Origin: BACL14 sp964453595
GTDB lineage: Bacteria; Pseudomonadota; Gammaproteobacteria; Burkholderiales; Methylophilaceae
DNA: 64,000 nucleotides
Assembly: GCA_964453595.1 (NCBI GenBank)
Contig: CAYVOQ010000004.1
Location: 1-64,000, forward strand
Reading direction: 5' to 3'
In this document: one piece after another, positions 8,835-18,700 of the stretch
Layout: each line of letters opens with the position of its first letter
How positions within the stretch are numbered: position 1 is the first letter of the stretch
Translations under genes and position numbers: made by a program
Notes under the pieces: generated by a model
Seen by the model: the letters and a program-made list of their open reading frames with translations, nothing else
Told to the model about the DNA's origin: nothing
The model's database searches: none

Positions 8835-9634
8835 GTTAATAAATCAATATATTGTTTTGTTTTCTTTACGTTATGAACACGAACAATCTTAGCACCTTTT
8901 TGCACTGCCTTAGCTGAAAAAAAAGCTGTTGCATCATCAAGCTGATCAAGAGATTCTCCTACAAGCTCTTTTAACATCCTTTTTCTTGAAACTCCAATTA
9001 AGAGTGATGGATTAATTTGTTTAAGATATTCGAGATGATTGAATAATATCCAATTGTGTTGGGTTGTTTTGCCAAACCCAAATCCTGGATCAATAATAAT
9101 TCTATCTAGATCGATATCATTGTTTAAACAAAACTCTTGTTGTTCATTTAGAAATTTAAATACTTCTTGTTTGACATCTTTGTAAGTTGGATTAAGCTGC
9201 ATATTGTTTGGGCTTCCCTGCATATGCATCAAACTTACAATAACATTAGATTCTCGAACAACTTTTATAGATTCTGGATTTTTAAAAGCTTTAATATCGT
9301 TAATTAAATCAACGCCCTCTTGAATAGCAATGCGCATGACTTCTGGCTTATATGTGTCAATCGAAATCTTAATATCCTGAATAGATTTGATTTTATGAAT
9401 CACTGGTAAAATTCTTGATAGTTCCTCATCAATAGAAATTGGTTCTGAACCTGGTCTAGATGATTCGCCACCAATATCAATAAGGTCTGCGCCGTCTTGT
9501 ATTAATTGCAAACAGTGATTAAAGGCAAGAGCAGGGTTGATGAATTTTCCACCATCTGAAAAAGAATCAGGGGTAACGTTAAGTACCCCCATAATTAACG
9601 GTTTGTCTTGCTTAAGTAATTCTTTTAAAGTCAT
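8831..9634 (-). CDS. folP: Dihydropteroate synthase
   Basis: A 267-residue DHPS, which joins p-aminobenzoate to the pterin diphosphate in folate synthesis and is the sulfonamide target. Signature motifs are present: MGVLNVTPDSFSDGG near the start, DLIDIGGESSRPGS, IDTYKPEV, DPGFGFGKTTQHN, and the C-terminal RVHNVKKTKQ. It sits 19 bases after ftsH and overlaps glmM. In a methylotroph, folates also carry one-carbon units, but nothing in the sequence shows special regulation. Confidence 0.96.
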   Translation of the reverse strand: MTLKELLKQDKPLIMGVLNVTPDSFSDGGKFINPALAFNHCLQLIQDGADLIDIGGESSRPGSEPISIDEELSRILPVIHKIKSIQDIKISIDTYKPEVMRIAIQEGVDLINDIKAFKNPESIKVVRESNVIVSLMHMQGSPNNMQLNPTYKDVKQEVFKFLNEQQEFCLNNDIDLDRIIIDPGFGFGKTTQHNWILFNHLEYLKQINPSLLIGVSRKRMLKELVGESLDQLDDATAFFSAKAVQKGAKIVRVHNVKKTKQYIDLLT

Positions 9635-9653
9635 TTAAAAGAATTGGCAATTA

Positions 9654-11546
9654 TTAAGACTTTGCAGTTGGCTGCGGCGAAGTGATACTTGGAGTGGAGC
9701 CAGAACCGCTAGAGTTATTTTTAGAGTTTGAAGATGCACCGTCTTTTGGCGGCCTCATTTTTTTACCCTGCATAATGTCCTCAATTTGATCAGCGTCAAT
9801 AGTTTCATACTCTAGAAGTGCCTTAGCCATCACTTCAACTTTTTTCTTACTTTTCTCTAAAATTTTACGTGCTACAGCATATTGTTCATCTAAAATACGT
9901 CTAACTTCAGAATCGACTTTTTGCTGTGTTGCTTCCGAAATAGTCTTGGATGGCATGCCAAAAGCGGACTCACTTTGATCATCACTATATACCATCGTAC
10001 CAAGCTTATCAGACATACCATACTTCGTTACCATGTCTCTTGCAATTTTTGTTGCACGCTCAAAATCATTTGATGCGCCAGTTGACATTTGTTTCATAAA
10101 TATTTCTTCAGCAATACGACCGCCGAATAGAATAGAAATTTCTTCGAGCATCTTATCTTTAAAGTTACTAAAGCGATCATATTCGGGTAGCTGCCAGGTT
10201 AATCCTAAAGCCCAACCTCTTGGCATAATCGTTACCTTATGAACCGGGTCTGCTTTAGGGAGTGTTTTTGCAACAACCGCATGGCCAGATTCATGATAGG
10301 CCGTATTTCTTCTCTCCTCTTCACGCATGACAAGCGATTTTCTTTCAGGCCCCATAAATATCTTATCTTTAGCGTCTTCAAAATCTTGCATTGTCACTGT
10401 TCGTTTGCTTCGTCTCGCTGCAAAAAGAGCAGCTTCATTGACTAGATTAGCTAAATCAGCACCTGAAAAACCAGGGGTACCTCGAGCTAAAATGCTTGAC
10501 TCAACATCGTTGTCGATTGGAACCTTGCGCATGTGCACATCTAGGATTTGTTCTCTACCTTTTATATCTGGCAATGAAACTGCTACCTGACGATCGAACC
10601 TACCCGGTCTTAACAAAGCCTTATCTAAAACATCGGCTCGATTTGTAGCGGCAATCACAATCACTCCTGAGTTTGCCTCAAAACCATCCATTTCAACCAA
10701 AAGTTGGTTTAATGTCTGCTCTCGTTCATCATTTCCGCCACCCATTCCAGCTCCACGATGTCTTCCAACAGCGTCTATCTCATCAATAAAAACAATACAT
10801 GGTGAATTTTTTTTAGCCTGTTCAAACATATCACGCACCCTGGCTGCACCCACACCAACAAACATTTCCACAAAATCTGAACCAGAAATCGTAAAAAATG
10901 GAACTTTCGCTTCTCCAGCTATCGCTCTTGCTAATAATGTCTTACCAGTACCTGGAGGCCCGACCATTAACACGCCTCTAGGTATTCTGCCTCCTAATTT
11001 ATGAAATTTATTTGGGTCTTTCAAGAAGTCAACAAGCTCCGCGACTTCTTCTTTGGCCTCATCACAACCAGCAACATCTGCAAATGTAGTTTTATTTGAA
11101 GACTGATCTAATTGCCTTGCTTTGCTCTTACCGAAAGAAAATGGGCCTCCACCTTTACCTCCGCCTTGCATTTGCTTCATAAAGAAAATCCATACCGCCA
11201 CAAGCAAGATCATTGGAAACCAAGAAATAAAAATACTCATCAATAACGATTGCTTTTCTTCAGGCTTAGCCTCTACCGCAACGTTGTTTTTGAGTAAATC
11301 AGACACCATCCAAGGGTCTGTTGGAGAGTATGTTGTAAATTTTTTGCCATCAGTTGTAACGCCGCTTATATTTCGGCCATCAATTTCAACTTTAGCAATA
11401 TTCCCTGACTTAACTTGCTCCATAAATTGGGAATAAACAAGTTTTGTCTCAAAACGATTTTGTGAGGAAAAATTATTAAATACCATCATCATGGCAAAAC
11501 CAATAATGATCCAAACTAAAATTGTTTTTATTGTATTGTTATTCAA
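9654..11546 (-). CDS. ftsH: ATP-dependent zinc metalloprotease FtsH
   Basis: A 630-residue membrane-bound AAA+ protease that degrades misfolded membrane proteins. In related bacteria it also degrades sigma-32 and LpxC. It has two transmembrane segments (about 8-24 and 103-123) around a periplasmic domain. Walker A is GPPGTGKT (196-203), Walker B IVFIDEIDAVG (251-261), and the zinc site HESGH (418-422). The C-terminal tail is rich in Ser, Gly and Asn. It is 42 bases downstream of rlmE and followed by folP-glmM, as in E. coli and many proteobacteria. No CIRCE or sigma-32 site is evident directly upstream. Confidence 0.97.
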   Translation of the reverse strand: MNNNTIKTILVWIIIGFAMMMVFNNFSSQNRFETKLVYSQFMEQVKSGNIAKVEIDGRNISGVTTDGKKFTTYSPTDPWMVSDLLKNNVAVEAKPEEKQSLLMSIFISWFPMILLVAVWIFFMKQMQGGGKGGGPFSFGKSKARQLDQSSNKTTFADVAGCDEAKEEVAELVDFLKDPNKFHKLGGRIPRGVLMVGPPGTGKTLLARAIAGEAKVPFFTISGSDFVEMFVGVGAARVRDMFEQAKKNSPCIVFIDEIDAVGRHRGAGMGGGNDEREQTLNQLLVEMDGFEANSGVIVIAATNRADVLDKALLRPGRFDRQVAVSLPDIKGREQILDVHMRKVPIDNDVESSILARGTPGFSGADLANLVNEAALFAARRSKRTVTMQDFEDAKDKIFMGPERKSLVMREEERRNTAYHESGHAVVAKTLPKADPVHKVTIMPRGWALGLTWQLPEYDRFSNFKDKMLEEISILFGGRIAEEIFMKQMSTGASNDFERATKIARDMVTKYGMSDKLGTMVYSDDQSESAFGMPSKTISEATQQKVDSEVRRILDEQYAVARKILEKSKKKVEVMAKALLEYETIDADQIEDIMQGKKMRPPKDGASSNSKNNSSGSGSTPSITSPQPTAKS

Positions 11547-11587
11547 CGAGTCATCCTTAAATATATTTAATAAATTCTATTTTACAC

Positions 11588-12205
11588 TTAACGCTTTTCT
11601 AAACCAATTAAAAAAAGTTCAGCACTTCTATCTCTCGATGCTGCCGGTTTAAAACTAATCACTTTTGTAAACATGTCTTTTAAATCCTTTACAAAAGCCT
11701 CATACCCTGCGCCGATAAAAGTCTTGACTGCAAAATTGCCTTTTGGTTTCAGCCAATCTTTGGCAAATTCCAATGTCAATTCATTAAGATTGATCATCAT
11801 AGCTTGATCACGACTTTTTATACCACTAATATTGGGAGCCATATCAGAAATTACAAGGTCTAGTTGTTGATTATCAAGTTTATTTTCTAAATTTGTAAGA
11901 GTACTCATTTCTAGAAAATCGCCTTGTAAAAAAGTTACATTTGCCAAACCATTCATAGGTAATAAGTCCAATGCAAAAACATGTCCGTTATTTCCCACAA
12001 CTTCTGCCGCATATTGAGACCAACTTCCAGGAGCAGACCCCAAATCAACAACAACATTATCTTTAGAAAACAAATGATATTTTTCATTGATTTCTTTCAG
12101 TTTATAAGCTGCTCTCGAGCGGTAATGATCTTTTTGTGCTTTCTTAACAAAAGGATCGCTTAGATGTTCTTGGATCCAATTTTGCTTTGTTCTTTGTTTT
12201 TTCAT
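11588..12205 (-). CDS. rlmE: 23S rRNA (uridine-2'-O)-methyltransferase RlmE
   Basis: A 205-residue FtsJ/RrmJ-type methyltransferase acting on U2552 of 23S rRNA (E. coli numbering) in the 50S subunit. The SAM-binding motif is VVDLGSAPGSWSQYA. The catalytic Lys-Asp-Lys-Glu set is recognisable in YRSRAAYKL, DLVISDMAPNISG, and FAVKTFIGAG, with a Glu in the RSAELFLIG segment. It precedes ftsH as in many proteobacteria. Its usual divergent neighbour yhbY is here about 2.3 kb away, separated by the carbonic anhydrase and SulP genes. Confidence 0.95.
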   Translation of the reverse strand: MKKQRTKQNWIQEHLSDPFVKKAQKDHYRSRAAYKLKEINEKYHLFSKDNVVVDLGSAPGSWSQYAAEVVGNNGHVFALDLLPMNGLANVTFLQGDFLEMSTLTNLENKLDNQQLDLVISDMAPNISGIKSRDQAMMINLNELTLEFAKDWLKPKGNFAVKTFIGAGYEAFVKDLKDMFTKVISFKPAASRDRSAELFLIGLEKR

Positions 12206-12251
12206 GTCTACTAATGATTCTAATTCAAATCAATAGAGCCATGTGTGATAT

Positions 12252-12872
12252 TTAAACTATACGTACATTGCCTGTCGCGAGATCATAAACTCCGGCATAT
12301 ATCTCGATCTCACCTGATTTTTCTAGATTTCTAATAATTTCACTGTCTTGTAGAATTTTATTTTTTTGGTAGTGAACATTAAGCTCCACTAAGTTTTCGA
12401 CAAATTTTGTATTAGATGAATTTCTATTTCCTTGAGTTTCTGTTTCTAACTCCAAACAAGGTGATATTTGATGTAATAAGTTGGTAATAAGCCCGTCCTC
12501 GACATTGTCACAGCACCCTTTAATCGCGCCACAACTTGAATGTCCTAGCACTAGCAATAATTTACTTTTTAAATATTTTAAGCCAAACTCCAGACTTGCG
12601 ATTGCATTTTGACTTGCTATGTTTCCAGCTAATCTAACACTAAAAATATCTCCAATAGCTTGATCAAATATAAGTTCAACTGGTGCTCGTGAGTCACTAC
12701 AACTTAAGACTGATGCAAAAGGATGTTGTGCATCTTTTGTAATATTAATTAATTTAGCATTATCTTGATTGCTTCTTAAATTATTTTGAAACCGCTGATT
12801 ACCCTCAATCAGAATTTGCAATGCTTCTTTAGGGCTCATTTTGTCACGGTCAATTAAAGGATGTTTATACAT
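12252..12872 (-). CDS. Beta-class carbonic anhydrase (copy 2), coupled to SulP transporter
   Basis: A 206-residue beta-carbonic anhydrase with zinc ligands Cys58 and Asp60 (CSDSR), His111 and Cys114 (HSSCGA), at the same numbering as copy 1 at 363-1001. The start at 12872 (MYKHPLIDRD) is chosen over an in-frame extension to 12968. It has a good GGGAG ribosome site and matches the paralogue's first residues; the extension would run back through the SulP gene. Its ATG lies inside the SulP stop region (8-base overlap), so translation is coupled. This suggests it works on bicarbonate brought in or exported by the transporter. The coupling is seen; the substrate is inferred. Confidence 0.92.
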   Translation of the reverse strand: MYKHPLIDRDKMSPKEALQILIEGNQRFQNNLRSNQDNAKLINITKDAQHPFASVLSCSDSRAPVELIFDQAIGDIFSVRLAGNIASQNAIASLEFGLKYLKSKLLLVLGHSSCGAIKGCCDNVEDGLITNLLHQISPCLELETETQGNRNSSNTKFVENLVELNVHYQKNKILQDSEIIRNLEKSGEIEIYAGVYDLATGNVRIV

Positions 12873-14409
12873 ATTTATCTCCCTTTTTGATTTTGCAGTT
12901 AATTTTTTTAGCAGAAATATTTCTAAACTGGGCATTCTCAATAAAGTTATCAATAGACTCCATAACATCTATAGAAATATATTTGTTTTTAATAAAATCA
13001 ATGGATACGATTGAATGACTCGGAATTGAGTTAAGTTTCTGCATGATCATGGCCTTGTTAAAAAAACTCACCTCTTCTGCTAGGACAATATGGTGATTCT
13101 CTTTATCGTTTTTTCTAGTTGAAAGATCGCTCAAAGAATACGAATTTAAGTAACTGCGATATAGAGAAAATAAAAGGCCTACTAGCAATCCAACCGATAT
13201 GCCCGTTAACAAATTAGTAAATATGATAAATATGATCGTTGTTAAAAAAGGAATAAATTGCTCATAGCCTTGCTTGAAGGTTGATTTATATAAACTTGGT
13301 TTAGTTAACTTATAGCCAACAATAATCAATATTGCTGACAAAGAGGAAAGCGGAATTAAATTTAAAAAAGGAATAAGAAATAAAATTCCTAGCAATAACC
13401 AAAAACCATGCAGTATGGCGGATAGCTTTGTTTTTGCTCCAAAATTAATGTTAGCTGAACTTCTTACAATCACTTGAGTGACTGGTAGTCCTCCTATGAA
13501 GCCGCAAATCATATTACCAATACCCTGGGCTTTTAATTCTTTGTCTGCAGGGCTAATTCTTTTTAATGGGTCTAATTTATCAGTAGCCTCAAGACATAGA
13601 AGCGTTTCTAAGCTGGCAACTATTGCTATTACAAATGCAATTTTATATGTATCAAAATTAAAAAAAGCATCAGAGTTAAATAAATGAGAAAAAGAAAAAA
13701 TCTGTGTAAAAGATACAGGATCAATATTAACTAGTTGATCACCTGAAAGACTAAGCCCTAAAAATTCTTTCATTGAAAAATAACTTAAAAGCATACCAAA
13801 AAGAACAACAATTATTGGGCCTTGAAAAATTTTACAAAATGAAAATCTTGTTTGCATAAATCGCTCCCAGAAGAATAAAGTTGAGAGCGAAATGATAGTT
13901 ATTAATAATGGTGTGAAGTTAATAAAACTCATTGCATTAACAATCACTTCAAACGTATTTAAATGATTATTTTGAACAAACTCCTCCTCACCAAAAAAAG
14001 CTGCACTGTAACCTAAAGCATAAGGAAACTGTTTTAAGATTATTAACAATCCAATGCCTGCAAGCATTCCATTAATTACCGAAAGTGGGAAAAAGTAAGC
14101 AATAAAGCCCATTCTCAGATAGCCGATAAGAAGCTGTATAAAACCTGCAAGAATTACTGCAATTAAAAAATTTTCCCATGAACCTAAAGTTGCAATTGCT
14201 GCAGCAACTATTACAGTTAATCCTGCAGCAGGTCCAGACACACCAAGCTGAGAGCCGCTTAAAAAGCCAACAATAATTCCACCAACAATACCTGCGATTA
14301 ATCCAGACATAATAGGAGCATTTGATGCTAAAGCAATACCTAAACAAAGCGGCAAAGCTACAAAGAAAACAATTAGACTTGAAGAAAGATCGGCTTGAAT
14401 TTTTTTCAT
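12865..14409 (-). CDS. SulP-family anion transporter, candidate bicarbonate transporter
   Basis: A 514-residue SulP (SLC26-like) inner-membrane transporter with about 12-14 hydrophobic segments. The conserved first helix region reads VFFVALPLCLGIALASNAP, and SGPAAGLTVIV lies in the transport core. A C-terminal cytoplasmic region of about 90 residues looks like a STAS domain. SulP proteins carry sulfate, bicarbonate (BicA), dicarboxylates or chloride. Overlap with a carbonic anhydrase gene points to bicarbonate, but this is inference. The pair separates rlmE from yhbY, suggesting it was inserted into an older arrangement. The upstream ribosome site is weak. Confidence 0.85.
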   Translation of the reverse strand: MKKIQADLSSSLIVFFVALPLCLGIALASNAPIMSGLIAGIVGGIIVGFLSGSQLGVSGPAAGLTVIVAAAIATLGSWENFLIAVILAGFIQLLIGYLRMGFIAYFFPLSVINGMLAGIGLLIILKQFPYALGYSAAFFGEEEFVQNNHLNTFEVIVNAMSFINFTPLLITIISLSTLFFWERFMQTRFSFCKIFQGPIIVVLFGMLLSYFSMKEFLGLSLSGDQLVNIDPVSFTQIFSFSHLFNSDAFFNFDTYKIAFVIAIVASLETLLCLEATDKLDPLKRISPADKELKAQGIGNMICGFIGGLPVTQVIVRSSANINFGAKTKLSAILHGFWLLLGILFLIPFLNLIPLSSLSAILIIVGYKLTKPSLYKSTFKQGYEQFIPFLTTIIFIIFTNLLTGISVGLLVGLLFSLYRSYLNSYSLSDLSTRKNDKENHHIVLAEEVSFFNKAMIMQKLNSIPSHSIVSIDFIKNKYISIDVMESIDNFIENAQFRNISAKKINCKIKKGDKYV

Positions 14410-14505
14410 ATTAAAATTTCACATAAAGATAATTTCAGCATTATTATTATTTTTATGAAAAATTACTTGGGAATAATTCCTTGTTTTAGATTAAAATTCT
14501 GCACT

Positions 14506-14793
14506 ATGAATTCAAATATCAAAAAATACCTAAAAGGACAGGCTCATCATCTTAAACAAGTAGTGCAGATCGGCAGCAATGGAGTTACTGAAAAATTAAT
14601 TAAAGAAGTTATCCAAGCTTTAAAAGCACATGAATTGATCAAGATTCAAGTCCAGCATGATGAAAAAGAAGTGCGTCAGCAACTTGCTATAGAAGTTTGT
14701 GAAAAAACAGAGGCTGAGTTTGTTCAGCTAATTGGAAAGCAGGCCATCATATTCAAACAAGCTGAAACTGACAGTATGTTTAAATTACCTTAA
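14506..14793 (+). CDS. yhbY: YhbY/CRS1-domain RNA-binding protein
   Basis: A 95-residue KH-like CRM domain protein that in E. coli associates with pre-50S ribosomal particles. The start at 14506 (MNSNIKKYLKGQAHHLKQ) matches the family N terminus. An upstream in-frame extension to 14395 would add unrelated residues and overlap the divergent SulP start. The conserved GXXG-type loop appears as VQIGSNGVTEKLI. Its 3' end overlaps the convergent DUF4149 gene by 9 bases. Confidence 0.9.
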   Translation: MNSNIKKYLKGQAHHLKQVVQIGSNGVTEKLIKEVIQALKAHELIKIQVQHDEKEVRQQLAIEVCEKTEAEFVQLIGKQAIIFKQAETDSMFKLP

Positions 14794-15222
14794 CTTTTGA
14801 ATTAAGAAAATTCCTAGAATTGCATTAATTAAATAGGCAACACTTGACACACCATGCCAGGCAGCAAAACGATCTGCAAAAATGGATTCCATAACCTCTT
14901 TAGGCATCGCTTTAACTTTCATCGTCTCTAAAAAAGGGTGTATACCAAAATAGTTGATTAATAGTATTGAGAGCATTACAAATACAATCCAAAAAATACC
15001 TTTTTTAATAAAAGAAAATCCCTCTCTATTAAAATTACTCAGCATAAAAATTACTGTCACCACAAAACCTACATAAGATAAATATTTAAATAACTCTGCT
15101 GCAACTAAACCTGCCAGAAAGTTGGTTGGAATTTTTTCAAAGAGCACTACTGCAACTAACATCATCCACCATAGAGCACCAACCCAAAGACTAACAAGTA
15201 TTTTTATAAAATTTTGTAACAT
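14785..15222 (-). CDS. DUF4149-type four-helix membrane protein
   Basis: A 145-residue inner-membrane protein of unknown function with four predicted membrane helices (about 5-25, 45-62, 75-95 and 122-142). FADRFAAWHGVSSVAYLINAILG near the end is typical of the DUF4149 group found beside greA in betaproteobacteria. It overlaps the greA stop by one base, so it is probably translated after greA. It overlaps yhbY on the other strand by 9 bases. No catalytic motif is visible. Confidence 0.75.
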   Translation of the reverse strand: MLQNFIKILVSLWVGALWWMMLVAVVLFEKIPTNFLAGLVAAELFKYLSYVGFVVTVIFMLSNFNREGFSFIKKGIFWIVFVMLSILLINYFGIHPFLETMKVKAMPKEVMESIFADRFAAWHGVSSVAYLINAILGIFLIQKLR

Positions 15223-15701
15223 TAAATATATTTCACACTGAGTAATTCATAATTTTTCATGCCGCCTGGTGTTTGAACCTCAACCACGTCACCCTCTTCT
15301 TTTCCAATTAAAGCTCGAGCAAGTGGCGACGATACTGATATTTTCTTGCTTTTAATATCTGCTTCATCCTCACCGACGATCTGGTATGTAATTACTTCCT
15401 CGTCATCAAGGTTTTCGATTTCTACTGTAGAGCCAAAAACACACTTTCCGTCTGCATTTAGATTTGTAGGATCAATAATTTGGACGTTGGATAATTTGGC
15501 CTCAATGTCTGCAATACGTCCTTCAATAAAACCTTGTTTTTCTTTTGCAGACTCATACTCAGCATTCTCTGAAAGATCTCCTTGCGCTCTTGCTTCGGCA
15601 ATTGCCTGAATAATATTCGGCCGATCAATACTCTTTAGCTGTTGAAGCTCTTTCTTTAACATTTCAACGCCATTTCGTGTCATTGGAATTTGGTTTGCCA
15701 T
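15222..15701 (-). CDS. greA: Transcription elongation factor GreA
   Basis: A 159-residue GreA, which rescues backtracked RNA polymerase by stimulating transcript cleavage. The N-terminal coiled coil (about 8-75) carries the acidic tip in LSENAEYESAKE, with the conserved DLSENAEY motif. The C-terminal FKBP-like domain includes SPLARALIGKEEGDVVEV. The length is standard (158 in E. coli). It follows carB by 52 bases in the same direction, the common carAB-greA order. Confidence 0.97.
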   Translation of the reverse strand: MANQIPMTRNGVEMLKKELQQLKSIDRPNIIQAIAEARAQGDLSENAEYESAKEKQGFIEGRIADIEAKLSNVQIIDPTNLNADGKCVFGSTVEIENLDDEEVITYQIVGEDEADIKSKKISVSSPLARALIGKEEGDVVEVQTPGGMKNYELLSVKYI

Positions 15702-15753
15702 TGGTACCTCTAATACATTTTATTTTGTTGGATTATAGCCGATAATTTCAGAA

Positions 15754-18700
15754 TTAAGCATGCAAGCTTTGTAATGATGAAACCGTTATATTGTCGCCAA
15801 AAGCCATGCCAACACATGCCGCATGAGCGCCTGCAATTGTGGTGTAATAGGTAATTTTATTTTGTAATGCATTTCGTCGAATCGTATATGAATCTGCGAT
15901 CGCTTGTTTGTCTTCAGTTACATTTACAATAAAATCTATCTCACGATTTTTAATCATATCAACAATATGGGGTCGTCCTTGAGTCACTTTATTGATGCGC
16001 TCAACATCAAGACCCTCTGAGCGAATTGCTCTGGCAGTCCCATCAGTTGCAACTAGACTAAAGCCAAGCTTATCAAGCGCTTTTGCAATACTAACTATTT
16101 TTTTGTAATCTTCTTTTTTAACACTCAAGAAAGCTTTTCCGCCCCGAGGCAGAACCATGCTTGAACCTAATTGAGACTTTATAAAAGCTTCTGCAAAAGT
16201 AGATCCAACGCCCATTACTTCACCAGTTGATTTCATTTCTGGGCCTAAAATTGTATCGACTCCAGGAAATTTAATAAACGGAAACACCGCTTCCTTGACT
16301 GAAAAAAACTTTGGTTTAATTTCTTTGATAAATTTTTGCGTTTTTAAAGTTTCGCCTATCATGACTTTAGCGGCTATCTTTGCAAGCGGGCGACCAATCG
16401 CTTTTGAAACAAATGGAACTGTTCTTGATGCTCTAGGATTCACCTCAAGCACATAAATATCTTTACCTTTTAGCGCAAACTGAATATTCATTAAACCTTT
16501 AACCTTCAATGCTTTTGCTAGCTGTTTAGTTTGCGCGATCATTTCATCCTGTATTGACTGGCTCAAATCAAACGGCGGTAAAGAGCATGCTGAATCACCA
16601 GAATGAACTCCGGCTTCTTCAATATGTTGCATAATACCTCCAACAACAACATCTTCACCATCTGAGATTGCATCCACATCAATTTCTTGCGCATCATTTA
16701 AGAAGCGATCCAATAATACTGGAGAATCATTAGAAACTTTAACCGCTTCATTCATATAACGAATTAGATCTTCTTGCTCGTGAACAATCTCCATAGCGCG
16801 GCCACCTAGAACATAGCTCGGTCTCACTACTAAAGGGTAGCCAATTTCTTCTGCCAATTTAATTGCCTGGTCACTCGATCTAGCAGTTCTATTTGGAGGT
16901 TGTTTAAGTTTTAAATCATTAATGATTTTTTGAAAACGTTCTCGATCTTCAGCATCATCGATACTTTCAGGGCTGGTGCCAATAATTTTAACACCATTCT
17001 TCTTAAGATCTCTTGCAAGTTTTAATGGGGTTTGTCCACCATACTGAACAATGACACCATCAGGATTTTCAATACGCACTATTTCAAGGACATCTTCCAG
17101 CGTGACTGGCTCAAAATAAAGACGATCCGAAGTATCATAATCAGTTGATACAGTTTCAGGATTACAATTAACCATAATGGTCTCATAACCCGCTTCCTTG
17201 AGAGCGTAGGCGGCGTGAACACAGCAATAATCAAACTCAATCCCTTGACCAATTCGATTTGGTCCGCCACCTAAAATCATAATTTTTTTATTATTAGTGA
17301 CTGCCGCTTCACATTCTTCATCGTAACTTGAATACATGTATGCAGTAGAAGTTTCAAATTCGGCAGCGCAGGTATCTACTCGTTTATAAATTGGTAAAAT
17401 TTTATTTTTATGACGATATTCAAATACATCTGCTTCTTTTGCATTGATTAATTCTGCAATCCTGGCATCTGAAAAACCTTTTCGCTTTAAATTCAGCAGA
17501 AAAGATTTATTCATTTTTTCTAGGGTTGATGATTTAATTTCCTCTTCAATTTCTATCAATTCAAAAATTTGATGCAAGAACCAATAATCAATTTTAGATT
17601 CTGCATACACCTCATCAATTGACATGCCAATTCTGAATGCATCTGCCAAATACCAAATTCTCTCCGGACCCGGCTGTCTCAACTCTGCCAAAATCTCATC
17701 TTTACTATTAGTTTTAGAATTTAAGCCATTCATACCAATTTCAAGACCCCGCAAAGCCTTTTGGAATGACTCTTGGAAAGTGCGACCAATCGCCATAACC
17801 TCACCAACAGATTTCATCTGTGTGGTGAGACGTGAATTAGCCTGTGGAAATTTTTCAAAAGCAAAACGCGGAACTTTAGTCACCACATAATCGATCGAAG
17901 GCTCGAATGAGGCTGGTGTCTGTCCGCCAGTGATATCATTTTTTAATTCATCTAGTGTGTAGCCAACAGCTAATTTAGCTGCAATCTTTGCAATCGGAAA
18001 TCCTGTAGCTTTGGAAGCAAGCGCGGATGATCTTGAAACTCTGGGATTCATCTCGATCACCACCATGCGTCCATCTTTTGGATTGATTGAAAACTGAACA
18101 TTAGAGCCGCCTGTTTCAACACCAATCTCTCTCAAAACATTTAAAGAAGCATTGCGCATGATTTGATATTCTTTATCTGTGAGCGTTTGCGCAGGGGCAA
18201 CTGTAATAGAATCGCCTGTATGTACGCCCATAGGATCTAAATTTTCGATCGAACAAACAATAATGCAATTATCATTCTTGTCTCGAACCACTTCCATCTC
18301 ATACTCTTTCCAACCTAACAATGACTCTTCAATAAGTAGTTCATTTGTTGGGGAAGCATCTAAACCTCGCTCACAGATTTCAGTAAATTCTTCTTTATTG
18401 TATGCTATTCCACCACCACTACCACCCATAGTAAATGAAGGCCTAATAATTGCTGGATAACCAATAGATGCTTGCACTTGATATGCTTCTTCCATACTGT
18501 GCGCAACCGCTGAACGCGCAGATTCCAAGCCAATATTTTTCATAGCTTCTTTAAATAATTCTCGATCTTCAGCTTTATCAATTGCTTCTTTTGAGGCGCC
18601 AATAAGTTGTACTTTGTATTTCTCTAGAATGCCATGCTTATCAAGATCTAGAGCGCAATTTAAAGCTGTTTGACCGCCCATTGTTGGAAGAATAGCGTCA

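Noticed and set aside
11122..11436. Open frame of about 100 codons opposite ftsH
   Set aside because: It is antisense to the FtsH membrane region; hydrophobicity mirrors the coding strand and nothing suggests a gene.
12873..12968. N-terminal extension of the second carbonic anhydrase
   Set aside because: The added 32 residues are the SulP coding sequence read in another frame. The start at 12872 has the ribosome site and matches the paralogue.
14395..14505. N-terminal extension of yhbY
   Set aside because: The extra 37 residues do not resemble the family and overlap the divergent SulP start; 14506 gives the normal length.
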